Shown here piece by piece: positions 1-8,104 of a stretch of 39,898 nt of DNA. Source of the stretch: Polyangium jinanense (GTDB lineage: Bacteria; Myxococcota; Polyangia; Polyangiales; Polyangiaceae); contig NZ_JAGTJJ010000082.1 in assembly GCF_028435365.1 (NCBI RefSeq), positions 1 through 39,898 of the forward strand, read 5' to 3'. Under the pieces are notes generated by a model. It was not told the DNA's origin, searched no databases, and saw nothing but the letters and a program-made list of their open reading frames with translations. The first letter of the stretch is position 1; each line of letters starts with the position of its first letter. Made by a program: the position numbers and the translations under genes.

Positions 1-349
1 GCACTCCAGCACGCTCGGGTCGCGATGGGCCGACCTTTCGCGTGCCCTTCGCTTTGCTCTTCTCCTTCGTCGTACTGGCCATTCCGGTGCCAGGTGCACT
101 CGGAGCTGCCTCATCCCATCTAGCACGGCTCGGCCTTTCGCCTTCCGAGCACGCGGGCACAATCGCCCTCCCCGGACGAAAACAAAGAACAACGGTCCCG
201 AAAGCCCCGGAAGCGGCAAGCGGAAGCGGAAGCGGCAGCAGCAGCGGCAGCAGCGGCGGCAGCGGCGGCAGCGGCGGCGAAGTGAATCACACGAATTCTT
301 CGTGTGCCTGCAACAACTGAGGGATTCGCCCGCGCTGTGCGCTCACGTA
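1..349. other. Left-edge region with Gly/Ser-type triplet repeat
   Basis: No firmly supported gene lies here. A plus-strand frame is open from the window edge. From a GTG at 42 to a stop at 320 it would encode about 92 residues: a hydrophobic start, a basic middle, a Gly/Ser run (DNA about 211-281, imperfect GGC/AGC triplets) and a Cys-containing tail. The Gly/Ser run resembles the linkers of exported proteins elsewhere in the window. However, no ribosome binding site precedes the GTG and no family is recognised. It could be the 3' end of a gene cut by the window or simply non-coding low-complexity DNA. Confidence 0.25.
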
Positions 350-1102
350 TCAGCGCAGAAGCTGAAACGTGACCAGGATCTTCGCCCTCACCGTGACGTG
401 CCCTGGTACGATCGAGCCGACGCCGAGATCGGGTTCGCCAGGTTCGGTGACGGCGACTTGGGCGAGCTGCTGGCCCGCCCACGCCGGCGGTACCGCCGCC
501 TCCGCCACCACGAGGGGTTGACCGATTCGCTGACCGAGCTTCGCCGCGAGCGCCCGCGCCTTGTCTTGGGCTGCCTTGACGGCGAGCGCTCGCGCTTCAT
601 CCCGATGCTTCTTCAATTCCGTCGTCACGAAGTCGACACCGTCGACGCGGTTCGCGCCTGCCTCGAGCGCGCCGATCAGCAAACGCTCGATCTTCCGCAT
701 GTCCCGGAGCGTCACGGTGATGGTGGTGTGCGCGGCGTACCCGACGACGTTGGTTCGCTCGTAGCCGTCTTCGTAGAGCGGCGTCAGGCTGATGTAATCG
801 GTTCGCACATCCTTCGCGTCGATGCCGAGACTCCCGACGAGCGAGAGCACCCGCGCGACCCGCTCGTCGTTTTGCCGCTTCGCGACGAGGAGCTGCGCGT
901 CTCGCGTGTCGACCCCGAGCCTCGCGAATGCCTCGTCGGGCGCGACATTCACCTCTGCGTCGCCTGAGACGCTGATCGTACGCAACCCGGCCGTGGCTGC
1001 TTTGTTCACGGGGAGCTCTGCCTCGGCGCTCGACGCGCCCGGACTGGAAGCAAAGAGAGCGGCGCCGACGGCGAGCGCCGCGAGCAGGGGAATACGCTTC
1101 AT
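350..1102 (-). CDS. SIMPL-domain (DUF541) periplasmic protein
   Basis: The 250-residue protein starts with a signal peptide (positive MKR, hydrophobic stretch to about residue 26). A SIMPL/DUF541 domain then fills the rest: 'ISVSGDAEVNVAPDEAFARL' near residue 43, a middle 'YISLTPLYEDG' segment, and the 'GANRVDGVDF' and 'ARALAVKAAQDKARALA' segments typical of the family. Length fits the family (about 230-250 residues). SIMPL proteins are exported or envelope-associated. Some family members act in oxidative-stress tolerance or interact with kinases, but the biochemical role is generally unknown. The start is set by a strong GAGGAGGAA Shine-Dalgarno 5-6 bases upstream of the ATG. It is divergent from the next gene. 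Family assignment is confident; the function is not. Confidence 0.88.
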   Translation of the reverse strand: MKRIPLLAALAVGAALFASSPGASSAEAELPVNKAATAGLRTISVSGDAEVNVAPDEAFARLGVDTRDAQLLVAKRQNDERVARVLSLVGSLGIDAKDVRTDYISLTPLYEDGYERTNVVGYAAHTTITVTLRDMRKIERLLIGALEAGANRVDGVDFVTTELKKHRDEARALAVKAAQDKARALAAKLGQRIGQPLVVAEAAVPPAWAGQQLAQVAVTEPGEPDLGVGSIVPGHVTVRAKILVTFQLLR

Positions 1103-1243
1103 GGTTCCTCCTCATCCCACCGCGCGAGGTTCCGGCGGTGTGGCAGGATGGAGTGCACGTCGCGGGCCACGGCACGAAACTGGCACGGCCGGCGGCATTA
1201 CCCTTCGCCGGCGATGACGACGCACGGAGGAGAAGCATCCTGC

Positions 1244-1627
1244 ATGGCCCGAAAGATCATGATTGCCTCGTTCATTGCCACTGCGCTCGGCCATTCCATG
1301 GTCGCGCAGGCCGACGAGGAGGAGGTCCTGTGCACGCTCGAGGCGCGCTCTTCGGTCACGGTCACGGTCCTCGACGCGGAGGGCGCCCCCGTATCCGACG
1401 CGGTGGTCAGGTATTCGGTCAATGACGAGCCTGCCAGGGATTGCGAGTCGTTCACGGTCGGCGAGTATGTCTGCGGCTGGGAGACCTCGGGACAGTTCGT
1501 CATCACCGCGACGCGCGGCGCCGAGGCGGCGACAGCGGCGCTCTTCGTGTGGTGGGAAGGGTGCCACGTACGGAGCGAGCGCGTGACGCTGCGACTTTCC
1601 GAGATGCCGGCAGGCCGGAGTCCGTAG
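1244..1627 (+). CDS. Small secreted Ig-like (carboxypeptidase-regulatory-like) protein
   Basis: The start is placed at the ATG at 1244 (127 residues). It gives a proper signal peptide (MARKIMIASF..., cleavage probably after 'VAQA' near residue 23) and follows a GGAGG at 1226. Upstream in-frame starts lack both. The mature part has one beta-sandwich-like segment, 'SVTVTVLDAEGAPVSDAVVRY', typical of carboxypeptidase-regulatory-like or Ig-like domains with an exposed 'DAEGAPV' turn. Four cysteines (in 'VLCTLE', 'RDCES', 'YVCGW', 'EGCHV') could form two disulfides outside the cytoplasm. No enzyme motif is seen, so a structural or binding role is likely but unproven. Confidence 0.65.
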   Translation: MARKIMIASFIATALGHSMVAQADEEEVLCTLEARSSVTVTVLDAEGAPVSDAVVRYSVNDEPARDCESFTVGEYVCGWETSGQFVITATRGAEAATAALFVWWEGCHVRSERVTLRLSEMPAGRSP

Positions 1628-1664
1628 GGCGACCGAACCGAGCGGCAGCAGCAGCCGACGCCCA

Positions 1665-1694
1665 TGGACGTTGGCTGCTCGGGTGGTGTAAAAT
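1665..1694 (+). promoter_or_regulatory. Candidate sigma70-type promoter of the 1720 lipoprotein gene
   Basis: TGGACG at 1665-1670 (4 of 6 to TTGACA) and TAAAAT at 1689-1694 (5 of 6 to TATAAT) are separated by 18 bases. The A-rich -10 stands out against the GC-rich surroundings. A transcript would start near 1701, before the GGGAGG at about 1708. Confidence 0.4.
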
Positions 1695-1719
1695 CCCGCG
1701 CCGCTCGTGGGAGGATCCG

Positions 1720-2487
1720 ATGCCCGAGTTCCGACGCATAAACGCACCGGCCTGTTCGAAGTGGCTCGGACTTCTCGCGTGGCTCGCCGGCTGCGCCCCA
1801 TCTGCGCCGCCGCCCCCGACCTTCCCAAACACGGCCGGCGAGGCCTTGCTTTACGATTTCACCGCCGACGACGCATTGAGCTGGAAAGAGCCGCCCCGTG
1901 CCGAGTTCGACGAGCTCGTCAAGCGTTTCCCCCACCCGCATGCAGCCAAGGGCTCGCGCTGCGGTCCGGATTCCCCTTCGACGCCTCCGGAACAGCAGGC
2001 GAAAGGCATCCTCTTGCCGCACATCACGACCGTACGCGGCGCGTTCACGCGACCGCGCTCCACGCAATCGGCGTATTTGATCGAGTATTGCTCCACGGGC
2101 AACGGCCAGCCGCACACGGTACGTCTGCTCGTCTTGCAGGACGATACCGTCGAGCTCGACCTCGAGCTCGCGGGCGACTTGCACATCGGAGAGGTCAAAC
2201 GCGCGGTGGACGTCGACGGAGACGGCCGCGACGAGGTCTTGCTCACGAGCTCCACCTATCGCCCGCGCGAAGGGCAGATGGTCACGGGCGCCGTGCTCTA
2301 CCGCCTCGGCCCGGGCGCGCCGGGGGTCATCGGGAAATGGACGGCCATCGAGCATTGCTACATCGGCCACGACGACATGCTCGCGCATCGGATCTACTAT
2401 CGGATGAGGCGCGGTGTGCTCGCGTTCCGGGACGAGACCATCCAAAAGCATTGCTACTACCCGCCCGCGCCCCCGCCTCCGCCGTAG
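1720..2487 (+). CDS. Lipoprotein with FG-GAP/EF-like Asp motif, function unknown
   Basis: The 255-residue protein starts at an ATG 6 bases after GGGAGG, although the frame is open further upstream. The N-terminus has a hydrophobic stretch and a lipobox (LLAWLAGC, Cys near residue 24), followed by a Pro-rich spacer, so it is probably a lipoprotein. The mature domain has several cysteines. Around residues 165-175 a 'VDVDGDGRDEVLL' motif matches the Ca-binding loop of FG-GAP/VCBS-type repeats. The C-terminus is proline-rich (PPAPPPPP). No catalytic signature is recognised. The family is probably restricted to myxobacteria, but this is not tested. Confidence 0.75.
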   Translation: MPEFRRINAPACSKWLGLLAWLAGCAPSAPPPPTFPNTAGEALLYDFTADDALSWKEPPRAEFDELVKRFPHPHAAKGSRCGPDSPSTPPEQQAKGILLPHITTVRGAFTRPRSTQSAYLIEYCSTGNGQPHTVRLLVLQDDTVELDLELAGDLHIGEVKRAVDVDGDGRDEVLLTSSTYRPREGQMVTGAVLYRLGPGAPGVIGKWTAIEHCYIGHDDMLAHRIYYRMRRGVLAFRDETIQKHCYYPPAPPPPP

Positions 2488-2902
2488 AACACCGTTCGTT
2501 CCGGAGACCCCGGAAAGGCGACCTCCACCCCCGTCGTGGGTACGATGCCAGGACGAGCGATGCGCGTGCCCATGATCGACAGCCTGCGCTTGGTTGCCAG
2601 GATGCGTAAACTGCCGCGGGACGTGTGGGTCCGGGTGGCGTTCCGGCGTGGGCTCCTGCCCAGCGCCGAGTGATCCTCACGCGCATTCAGGCGGACGAAC
2701 CGGCTGATCAGCGTTGCTCAGGCCCCGCGTCTGCGGCCGCGAGCTCTGGACTGCCTTGCGTCGCTCGGCCGACATGCGGTAGTTGTGCCCGAGGGGGCAC
2801 TCCCGTTTCGCTCGCCAATATCCTCTCTTGTTCGGATGATCCCTCCGCGTTGGCTGCGCGGCGCCCAGAAGCTCATCGCCCCATGAATGGAGACACTGTG
2901 AG
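2488..2902. other. Intergenic region (415 bases), no convincing gene
   Basis: The only reading frame of note is a 37-codon stretch from an ATG at 2560 to a stop at 2671-2673. It encodes a basic peptide with several Leu and Val residues. It has only a weak GGACGA in front and no recognisable family, so it is not called as a gene. The rest, including the leader of the downstream mscS gene, shows no hairpin-plus-T terminator and no clear promoter. Confidence 0.5.
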
Positions 2903-3769
2903 ATGAACGAAATGATCAAGAAGTACGTGGATATCGGCATCCAGCTCGTCGTCGATGTCGGCGTCAAAATCGTCGGGGCCATCGTCCTGTGGATCGTAGG
3001 CCGGGTGGTGATACGCACCGTCCTTCGCTTGCTCGATCGAACAGCGAAGATACGCAAGATCGACGAAACGCTCTCGCGCTACCTCAATTCGGTTGCGAGC
3101 GTCCTGCTCAACATCCTCCTCATCATCACGGTCCTCGGCGTCTTCGGCGTCCAGACGTTTACCTTTGCCGGTATCCTGGCAGCGGCCGGGGTCGCCATCG
3201 GGCTCGCCTGGTCGGGCCTGCTCGCCAACCTGGCCGCGGGCGTCTTCATGATCGTGCTGCGCCCCTTCAAGGCAGGCGACGTGGTCACCATCTGCGGGGT
3301 GATGGGGATCGTGCACTCGATCGGCCTCTTCGTCACGGCGATCGATACCTTCGGCAATGAACGCGTCTTCATGGGCAACAACAAGATCTTCGGCGAGATC
3401 ATCACGAACCACAGCGAGAACCCGATCGCCCGCCTGGACGTCAAGATTCAGCTCCCCCACGGCGCCGACGTGCACAAGGTCATCGCGATCCTGGAGGAGA
3501 AGCTGCCGAAGGCAGATCACGCGGTCAGCGACCCCGCGCCGTTCATCGAGCTGACGGGCGTGAACCTCGCCGGCCCGACGCTGGTCGCGCATTCCTACGT
3601 CGACAGCAAGAAGTACCCCTGGGCGCTCAACGCCGCGAACCTCGTCGTGTATGACGAGATCAGCAAACTCGGCTATCCGATCCCGGCGCAAGAAGTGGTG
3701 CTCCGCGGAGATCGCGCGCGGCTCGCGGCGGGCAAGGGCGACGACGTCGGTGCGCTCGTGCACAGCTGA
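2903..3769 (+). CDS. mscS: Small-conductance mechanosensitive channel (MscS family)
   Basis: The 288-residue protein is close in length to E. coli MscS (286). Two N-terminal membrane helices (about residues 11-39 and 63-83) are followed by the pore-lining TM3. That segment has the diagnostic Gly/Ala-rich packing 'AAAGVAIGLAWSGLLANL' (about 93-110) and the exit motif 'RPFKAGDVV' (120-128). After this come the beta domain and the cytoplasmic alpha/beta vestibule domain (about 175-288). The family opens under membrane tension to release solutes during osmotic downshock. GGAGAC precedes the ATG. The DNA from codon 181 onward is repeated at 5481, where it is fused to another gene. This copy is complete. 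Confidence 0.93.
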   Translation: MNEMIKKYVDIGIQLVVDVGVKIVGAIVLWIVGRVVIRTVLRLLDRTAKIRKIDETLSRYLNSVASVLLNILLIITVLGVFGVQTFTFAGILAAAGVAIGLAWSGLLANLAAGVFMIVLRPFKAGDVVTICGVMGIVHSIGLFVTAIDTFGNERVFMGNNKIFGEIITNHSENPIARLDVKIQLPHGADVHKVIAILEEKLPKADHAVSDPAPFIELTGVNLAGPTLVAHSYVDSKKYPWALNAANLVVYDEISKLGYPIPAQEVVLRGDRARLAAGKGDDVGALVHS

Positions 3770-5480
3770 AGCGTCGTAGGAATCTCAGCGTCGACGGCGG
3801 CGAAGAAGGAGGCCGAGGCCGACGAGCGCGAACCATCCGGCATTCCCCGAGGAGCGCGTGTCGACCGAGCATTGCGCGCCACCGCCACCGGGAGGGACAT
3901 CCGCGCCGCCGCTTCCGCCGCTTCCGCCTACGCCGCCTGCACCGCCGCTTCCGCCTGCGCCGCCCACTCCACCTGCGCCGCCCGCGCCGCCCACGCCCCC
4001 TGCACCGCCCGCTCCGCCTGCGCCGCCTGCACCGCCTGCGCCGCCCACTCCACCTGCGCCGCCCACGCCGCCGGCTCCGCCTGCGCCGCCGGCTCCGCTA
4101 CCACTGCCATCCACGCACACGCCGCCGGTGCAATCGCCGCTCGCGCATTCATCGCCGATGACACATGCAGCGCCGAGCGCGGCATTGCCGAGCGGGTAGA
4201 GCTCCACGCTCGCCACGCTCGGGTCGGAGAAGAGGGAGCTCGTCTGTCCGCCTGCCACGAGCAGACCGTGCCCCGGCACGAACGTGGCCGTGTGTCGCCA
4301 GCGCTGCCCTGCCATGGACGGGAGCAACGTCCATGTCCCGGTCACGGGATCATACACCTCCACGGACGTGAGCGCCGCGCTGCCACGATTGCCGACGCCG
4401 CCGGTGACAATCACGCGCCCGCTCGGAAGCGTCGTCATCGTATGCCCCCACCTCGCCTCGTTCATGGCCCCGACATCGACCCACGTATTCGCGGCCGGGT
4501 CATAGACCTCTGCCGTCGCCGTGCTCGGAAGGCCCCCCGCGACGAGCACCTTGCCGTCCGGCAAGAGCGCGGCCGTGTGCCGCTGCCGGCTCGTGTGCAT
4601 GGGCGAAACGAGGGTCCACGTATCGGTCGTGGCGTCGTACACCTCGGCCTCGGTCAGGGGTTTCTGAATGTCGTCGCCTTCATCCGTCGAGGCCCACGCC
4701 CAGCCGCCCGTGACGAGCACGAGCCCGGATGGCAACGTCGTCGCCGTATGGCTGGCGCGGCCTTGCTTCAGGCTCCGAGCGAGGAGCGTTTGACCCATGC
4801 GATCATAACGGAGCGAGTCAGCCCACGTGCTGAAGTCGGCAAATCCGCCCGTGAGGAGCACATCGCCGTCCGGGAGCACGCTGAGCGTCGGGTCGGTGCG
4901 AAAGCTGACGAGCTGGGGTTCTTCGATCCAGGTGTCGCTCACTGGGTCATACGTGTAGGCCTGCTCGACGTCGCGGACCACCCACAGGCCATCTGGGAGC
5001 AGAGCCGCTGTCGCGAAATACATCTCAGGCGCGGGATTTCGCGGCGTCCACGTGCCGGTGGCCAGATCGAGCGCCTCAAACAAGGTGGGATCCCCCGGGC
5101 TCGGGCGCCCGCCCACGGCGACCACGCCAATCCCCGGAAAAAATTCCGCCGCATGACCGTGGCGTGTCACGCCCATGTCCGGCAGGCCCTGCCAGGGCGG
5201 AGCCGCGAGCGCAGAGGACGAAACGAGCGAAAGGCAAAGGGGCGCGATGCAAGCAATGAAGGGTTTACGAAGGTGCATGGATCTCCTGAGGTGTGTCGTG
5301 ATACGCCCCCCCGGGCCTGGTACGACGAGCGGCCACCGTGCATGGGCTGGGTAAGGGCGTCAACACGAGAGCAAGCCCAAAGCGGTCGGTTCCCCCTTGC
5401 CTTCCCCAAGAATCCCTGCAGCTCTCTCCGCCTTCATGCCTGGCCGCACCTTCGCCATCGGCGACATCCACGGGGACATC
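3441..5480. repeat. Tandem duplication, copy 1
   Basis: This unit runs from inside mscS (codon 181) through the minus-strand kelch gene to codon 15 of a phosphoesterase start (residues 9-15 GDIHGDI). It is repeated at 5481-7398 in the same order and orientation. The novel junction at 5475-5481 joins phosphoesterase sequence ('ggggacatc') to mscS sequence ('aaggttcagctccccc'). The two parental sites share only the short match GAC(A/G)TC at 7393 and 3437. Copy 1 is longer by about 120 bases, mostly because its Gly-rich linker-coding tract is longer. Confidence 0.9.
3785..5278 (-). CDS. Secreted kelch-repeat protein with Gly-rich linker and Cys-TM-Arg tail (copy A)
   Basis: The 497-residue protein has a signal peptide (MHLRKPFIACIAPLCL..., cleavage after 'ALA') set by AGGAG 5 bases upstream. 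It is followed by about six kelch repeats (residues 30-355), with units such as 'HTATTLPSGLVLVTGG', 'AEVYDATTDTWTLVSPM' and 'HTAALLPDGKVLVAGG'. These form a beta-propeller that normally binds proteins or glycans. After a Cys pair segment (CVIGDECASGDCTGGVCV) comes a linker of roughly 75 residues of GGA/GGV/GGS. The C-terminus is a Cys, a hydrophobic helix and RRRRR, resembling the MYXO-CTERM sorting tail. Probably displayed at the cell surface. It is the upstream paralogue of 5823-7208 and arose by tandem duplication. Confidence 0.88.
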   Translation of the reverse strand: MHLRKPFIACIAPLCLSLVSSSALAAPPWQGLPDMGVTRHGHAAEFFPGIGVVAVGGRPSPGDPTLFEALDLATGTWTPRNPAPEMYFATAALLPDGLWVVRDVEQAYTYDPVSDTWIEEPQLVSFRTDPTLSVLPDGDVLLTGGFADFSTWADSLRYDRMGQTLLARSLKQGRASHTATTLPSGLVLVTGGWAWASTDEGDDIQKPLTEAEVYDATTDTWTLVSPMHTSRQRHTAALLPDGKVLVAGGLPSTATAEVYDPAANTWVDVGAMNEARWGHTMTTLPSGRVIVTGGVGNRGSAALTSVEVYDPVTGTWTLLPSMAGQRWRHTATFVPGHGLLVAGGQTSSLFSDPSVASVELYPLGNAALGAACVIGDECASGDCTGGVCVDGSGSGAGGAGGAGGVGGAGGVGGAGGAGGAGGAGGAGGVGGAGGAGGVGGAGGSGGAGGVGGSGGSGGADVPPGGGGAQCSVDTRSSGNAGWFALVGLGLLLRRRRR

Positions 5481-5807
5481 AAGGTTCAGCTCCCCCACGG
5501 CGCCGACGTGCACAAGGTCATCGCGATTCTGGAGGAGAAGCTACCGAAGGCAGATCACGCGGTCAGCGACCCCGCGCCGTTCATCGAACTGACGGGCGTG
5601 AACCTCGCCGGCCCGACGCTGGTCGCTCATTCCTATGTCGACAGCAAGAAGTACCCCTGGGCGCTCAACGCCGCGAACCTCGTCGTGTATGACGAGATCA
5701 GCAAACTCGGCTATCCGATCCCGGCGCAAGAGGTGGTGGTCCGCGGAGACCGCGCGCGGCTCGCGACGGGCAAGGGCGACGACGTCGGTGCGCTCGTGCA
5801 GGGCTAG
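5436..5807 (+). CDS. Chimeric ORF: phosphoesterase N-terminus fused to MscS C-terminal domain
   Basis: The first 15 residues (MPGRTFAIGDIHGDI) are identical to the start of the phosphoesterase at 7354. From residue 16 on the protein matches MscS residues 181-288 almost exactly. The fusion is in frame with no stop or shift and gives 123 residues: one metal-binding motif of a PPP phosphatase without the rest of the enzyme, plus the soluble vestibule domain of the channel without its membrane helices. It carries a copy of the phosphoesterase 5' flank, so it may be expressed. Most differences from the mscS copy are third-position and silent. It is either a recent duplication by-product or a retained soluble domain. 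Catalysis is not expected because the GDYLDRG and GNHE motifs are absent. Confidence 0.75.
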   Translation: MPGRTFAIGDIHGDIKVQLPHGADVHKVIAILEEKLPKADHAVSDPAPFIELTGVNLAGPTLVAHSYVDSKKYPWALNAANLVVYDEISKLGYPIPAQEVVVRGDRARLATGKGDDVGALVQG

Positions 5808-7398
5808 AGCGTCGTAGGAATATCAGCGTCGACGGCGGCGAAGAAGGAGGCCGAGGCCGACGAGCGCGAACCATCCGGCATTCCCCGAGGAGCGCGTGTC
5901 GACCGCGCATTGCGCGCCGCCGCCACCGGGAGGAATCTCCACGCCGCCGCTTCCGCCGCTTCCGCCGCTTCCGCCGCTTCCGCCGCTTCCGCCTACGCCG
6001 CACGCGCCGCCTGCGCCGCCTGCACCGCCCGCTCCGCCTGCTCCACCTGCGCCGCTGCCACTGCCATCCACGCACACGCCGCCCGTGCAAGCACCGCTCG
6101 CGCATTCATCGCCGATGACACATGCAGCCCCGAGCGCGGCATTGCCGAGCGGGTAGAGCTCCACGTTCGCCCAAATGGGTCCGGCGAACTCGTACATCTG
6201 TCCGCCGGCCACGAGCAAACCGTGCCCCGGCACGAACGTGGCCGTGTGTCGCCAGCGGTTCACTGCCATGGGCGGGAGCAACGTCCAGGTCCCCGTCGTG
6301 GGATCATACACCTCCACGGACGTGAGCGCCGTGCCGCCACCGAGGCCGCCGGTGACCATCACGCGCCCGCTCGGGAGTGACGTCATCGTATGCCCCCACC
6401 TCGCCTCGTTCATGGGCGCGATCTCGACCCACGTATTCGCGGCCGGATCATAGACCTCTGCCGTTGCCGTGGGCGGAAAGCCTCCCGCGACGAGCACGTT
6501 GCCGGACGGCAAGAGCGCGGCCGCGTGCCGGTAGCGGGCCGTGTGCATGGGCGAAACGAGGGTCCACGTATCGGTCGTGGCGTCGTACACCTCAGCCTCG
6601 ACCCGGGGGAACTGAACCTCGTCGCCTTCTTCCGTCGGGCCCCACGCCCGGCCGCCCGCGACGAGCACGCGGCCGGAAGGCAACGTCGTCGCCGTATGGC
6701 TGGCGCGGGCTTGATTCAGGCTTCGAGCGAGGATCGTTTGGCCCATGCGATCATAACGTCTCGAATAACCCGACGTGTTGAAGTCCATCACTCCGCCCGT
6801 GGAGAGCACATCGCCGTCCGGGAGCGCGGTGAGTGTCATATCGTAGTCAAAAGAGGGGAGCTGGGGTTCTTCGATCCAGGTGTCGCTCACGGGGTCATAC
6901 GTGTAGGCCTGCTCGAGGTCGCAGACGATCCACAGGCCATCTGGGAGCAGAGCCCCTGTCACGAAACCCATGGAGGGCGCGGGATTTCGCGGCGTCCACG
7001 TACCGGTGGCCAGATCGAGCGCCTCGAACAAGGAGGGCCCGCCCACGGCGACCACGCCAATGCCCGGAAAAAATTCCGCCGCATGGCCGTGGCGTGCCAC
7101 GCCCATGTCCGGCAGGCCCTGCCAGGGCGGAGCCGCGAGTGCAGAGGACGAAACGAGCGAAAGGAAAAGGTGCGCAATGCAAGCAAGGATGGGTTTACGA
7201 AGGTGCATGGATCTCCCCGTGGGGGTCGAGATATGCCCCCCATTCCTGGTACGACGAGTCGCCACCGTGCATGGCTTGGGTGAGAGCGTCAACACGGAAG
7301 CAAGCAAAAGCCCCTTGCCTTCCCCAAGAATCCCTGCTGCTCTCCCCGCCCTCATGCCTGGCCGCACCTTCGCCATCGGCGACATCCACGGGGACATC
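5481..7398. repeat. Tandem duplication, copy 2
   Basis: Second copy of the unit at 3441-5480: the mscS 3' end (here part of the chimeric ORF), the minus-strand kelch gene, the divergent intergenic region, and the first codons of the phosphoesterase, which here continue into the full gene. It is near-identical over long stretches, with clusters of substitutions in the kelch gene and a shorter linker-coding tract. Confidence 0.9.
5823..7208 (-). CDS. Secreted kelch-repeat protein with Gly-rich linker and Cys-TM-Arg tail (copy B)
   Basis: The 461-residue paralogue of the 3785-5278 protein has the same plan: signal peptide (MHLRKPILACIAHLFL...), kelch beta-propeller, CVIGDECASGACTGGVCV segment, Gly-rich linker, then a Cys-TM-RRRRR tail. 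The start is the ATG at 7208 with GGGGAG about 5 bases upstream. The frame stays open another 81 codons, but those codons run antisense into the phosphoesterase gene. The linker is about 30 residues shorter than in copy A and contains an extra Cys (GGACGVGG). Substitutions concentrate in exposed kelch loops, so binding specificity may have diverged. The ligand is unknown. Confidence 0.88.
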   Translation of the reverse strand: MHLRKPILACIAHLFLSLVSSSALAAPPWQGLPDMGVARHGHAAEFFPGIGVVAVGGPSLFEALDLATGTWTPRNPAPSMGFVTGALLPDGLWIVCDLEQAYTYDPVSDTWIEEPQLPSFDYDMTLTALPDGDVLSTGGVMDFNTSGYSRRYDRMGQTILARSLNQARASHTATTLPSGRVLVAGGRAWGPTEEGDEVQFPRVEAEVYDATTDTWTLVSPMHTARYRHAAALLPSGNVLVAGGFPPTATAEVYDPAANTWVEIAPMNEARWGHTMTSLPSGRVMVTGGLGGGTALTSVEVYDPTTGTWTLLPPMAVNRWRHTATFVPGHGLLVAGGQMYEFAGPIWANVELYPLGNAALGAACVIGDECASGACTGGVCVDGSGSGAGGAGGAGGAGGAGGACGVGGSGGSGGSGGSGGSGGVEIPPGGGGAQCAVDTRSSGNAGWFALVGLGLLLRRRRR

Positions 7399-8103
7399 GA
7401 CGCACTTCTGCGCCTCCTCGGCACCCTGCCTCCCCTCGACGCGACCGACACGCTCGTCTTCGTCGGTGATTATCTCGATCGAGGCCCCCGCTCGGCCGAC
7501 GTCGTCGCCCTGCTCCGCGCCCTCCCCTCGCAGATGCCCGCCAAGGTCGTCACGTTGCGCGGCAACCACGAAGACGGCTGGCTCCGCGTCATCGAACGCG
7601 GCTGGCCCGAATTCGTGATTCCGGCGCCGAACGGCTGCCTCGCCACGCTGCGCTCCTACCTCGGCAGACCGCCGCCGGCCGAGGGCGAGGGCATGGCCGA
7701 CGACGAGGTCGAGCCGATCTTCAAAGGCACGTTTTTCCCGCCGGAGGTCGTCGAATGGTTGCGAGAGCTCCCGTACTGGTACGAGGACGAGCACGCGATT
7801 TACGTGCACGCGGCCCTGCCGAAAGGACCAAACGGCTTCGAGCATCCTTCCACCACGCAAAAGAAGCTCGCGATGCTCTGGTGCCGCGACGACGACTTCG
7901 TGCGCGAGTACCGCGGTAAGCTCGTCATTTTTGGGCACACGGCCACGAAATACCTCCCGCCCGAGCTCTCGGAGTACACGCCCGAGGACAAGGAGGATGC
8001 GTGGGTCGGCCCTTGCGTGATCGGGATCGACACGCGCTGCGGCAAGGGTGGTTATCTGACGTGCGTGGAGCTGCCGTCCGGGCAGGTGTACGAGTCGCGC
8101 TGA
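7354..8103 (+). CDS. PPP-family metallophosphoesterase (serine/threonine protein phosphatase-like)
   Basis: The 249-residue protein carries the three signature motifs of PPP phosphatases: GDIHGD (residues 9-14), GDYLDRG (38-44) and GNHE (70-73). It also has later His motifs ('YVHAALP' and 'IFGHT'), which complete a two-metal active site. The length and compact form match bacterial PrpE/PrpA-like or ApaH-like enzymes that dephosphorylate phosphoproteins or dinucleotide substrates; the substrate cannot be told from sequence. The ATG at 7354 is chosen because the family motif begins within 10 residues; the frame upstream is only antisense to the kelch gene. Its first 15 codons also occur in the chimera at 5436. 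Confidence 0.9.
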   Translation: MPGRTFAIGDIHGDIDALLRLLGTLPPLDATDTLVFVGDYLDRGPRSADVVALLRALPSQMPAKVVTLRGNHEDGWLRVIERGWPEFVIPAPNGCLATLRSYLGRPPPAEGEGMADDEVEPIFKGTFFPPEVVEWLRELPYWYEDEHAIYVHAALPKGPNGFEHPSTTQKKLAMLWCRDDDFVREYRGKLVIFGHTATKYLPPELSEYTPEDKEDAWVGPCVIGIDTRCGKGGYLTCVELPSGQVYESR

Positions 8104-8104
8104 A

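Noticed and set aside
2560..2673. 37-codon basic peptide in the gap before mscS
   Set aside because: Only a weak ribosome site and no family resemblance; random frames of this length are common in high-GC DNA.
3872..5692. Plus-strand 606-codon frame across the kelch gene
   Set aside because: Antisense shadow. Its Ala/Cys/Arg-rich start is only the complement of the Gly-linker tract.
7209..7353. Upstream extension of the phosphoesterase start (open to 6970)
   Set aside because: The extension is antisense to the kelch gene and its 5' flank; family motifs begin directly after the ATG at 7354.
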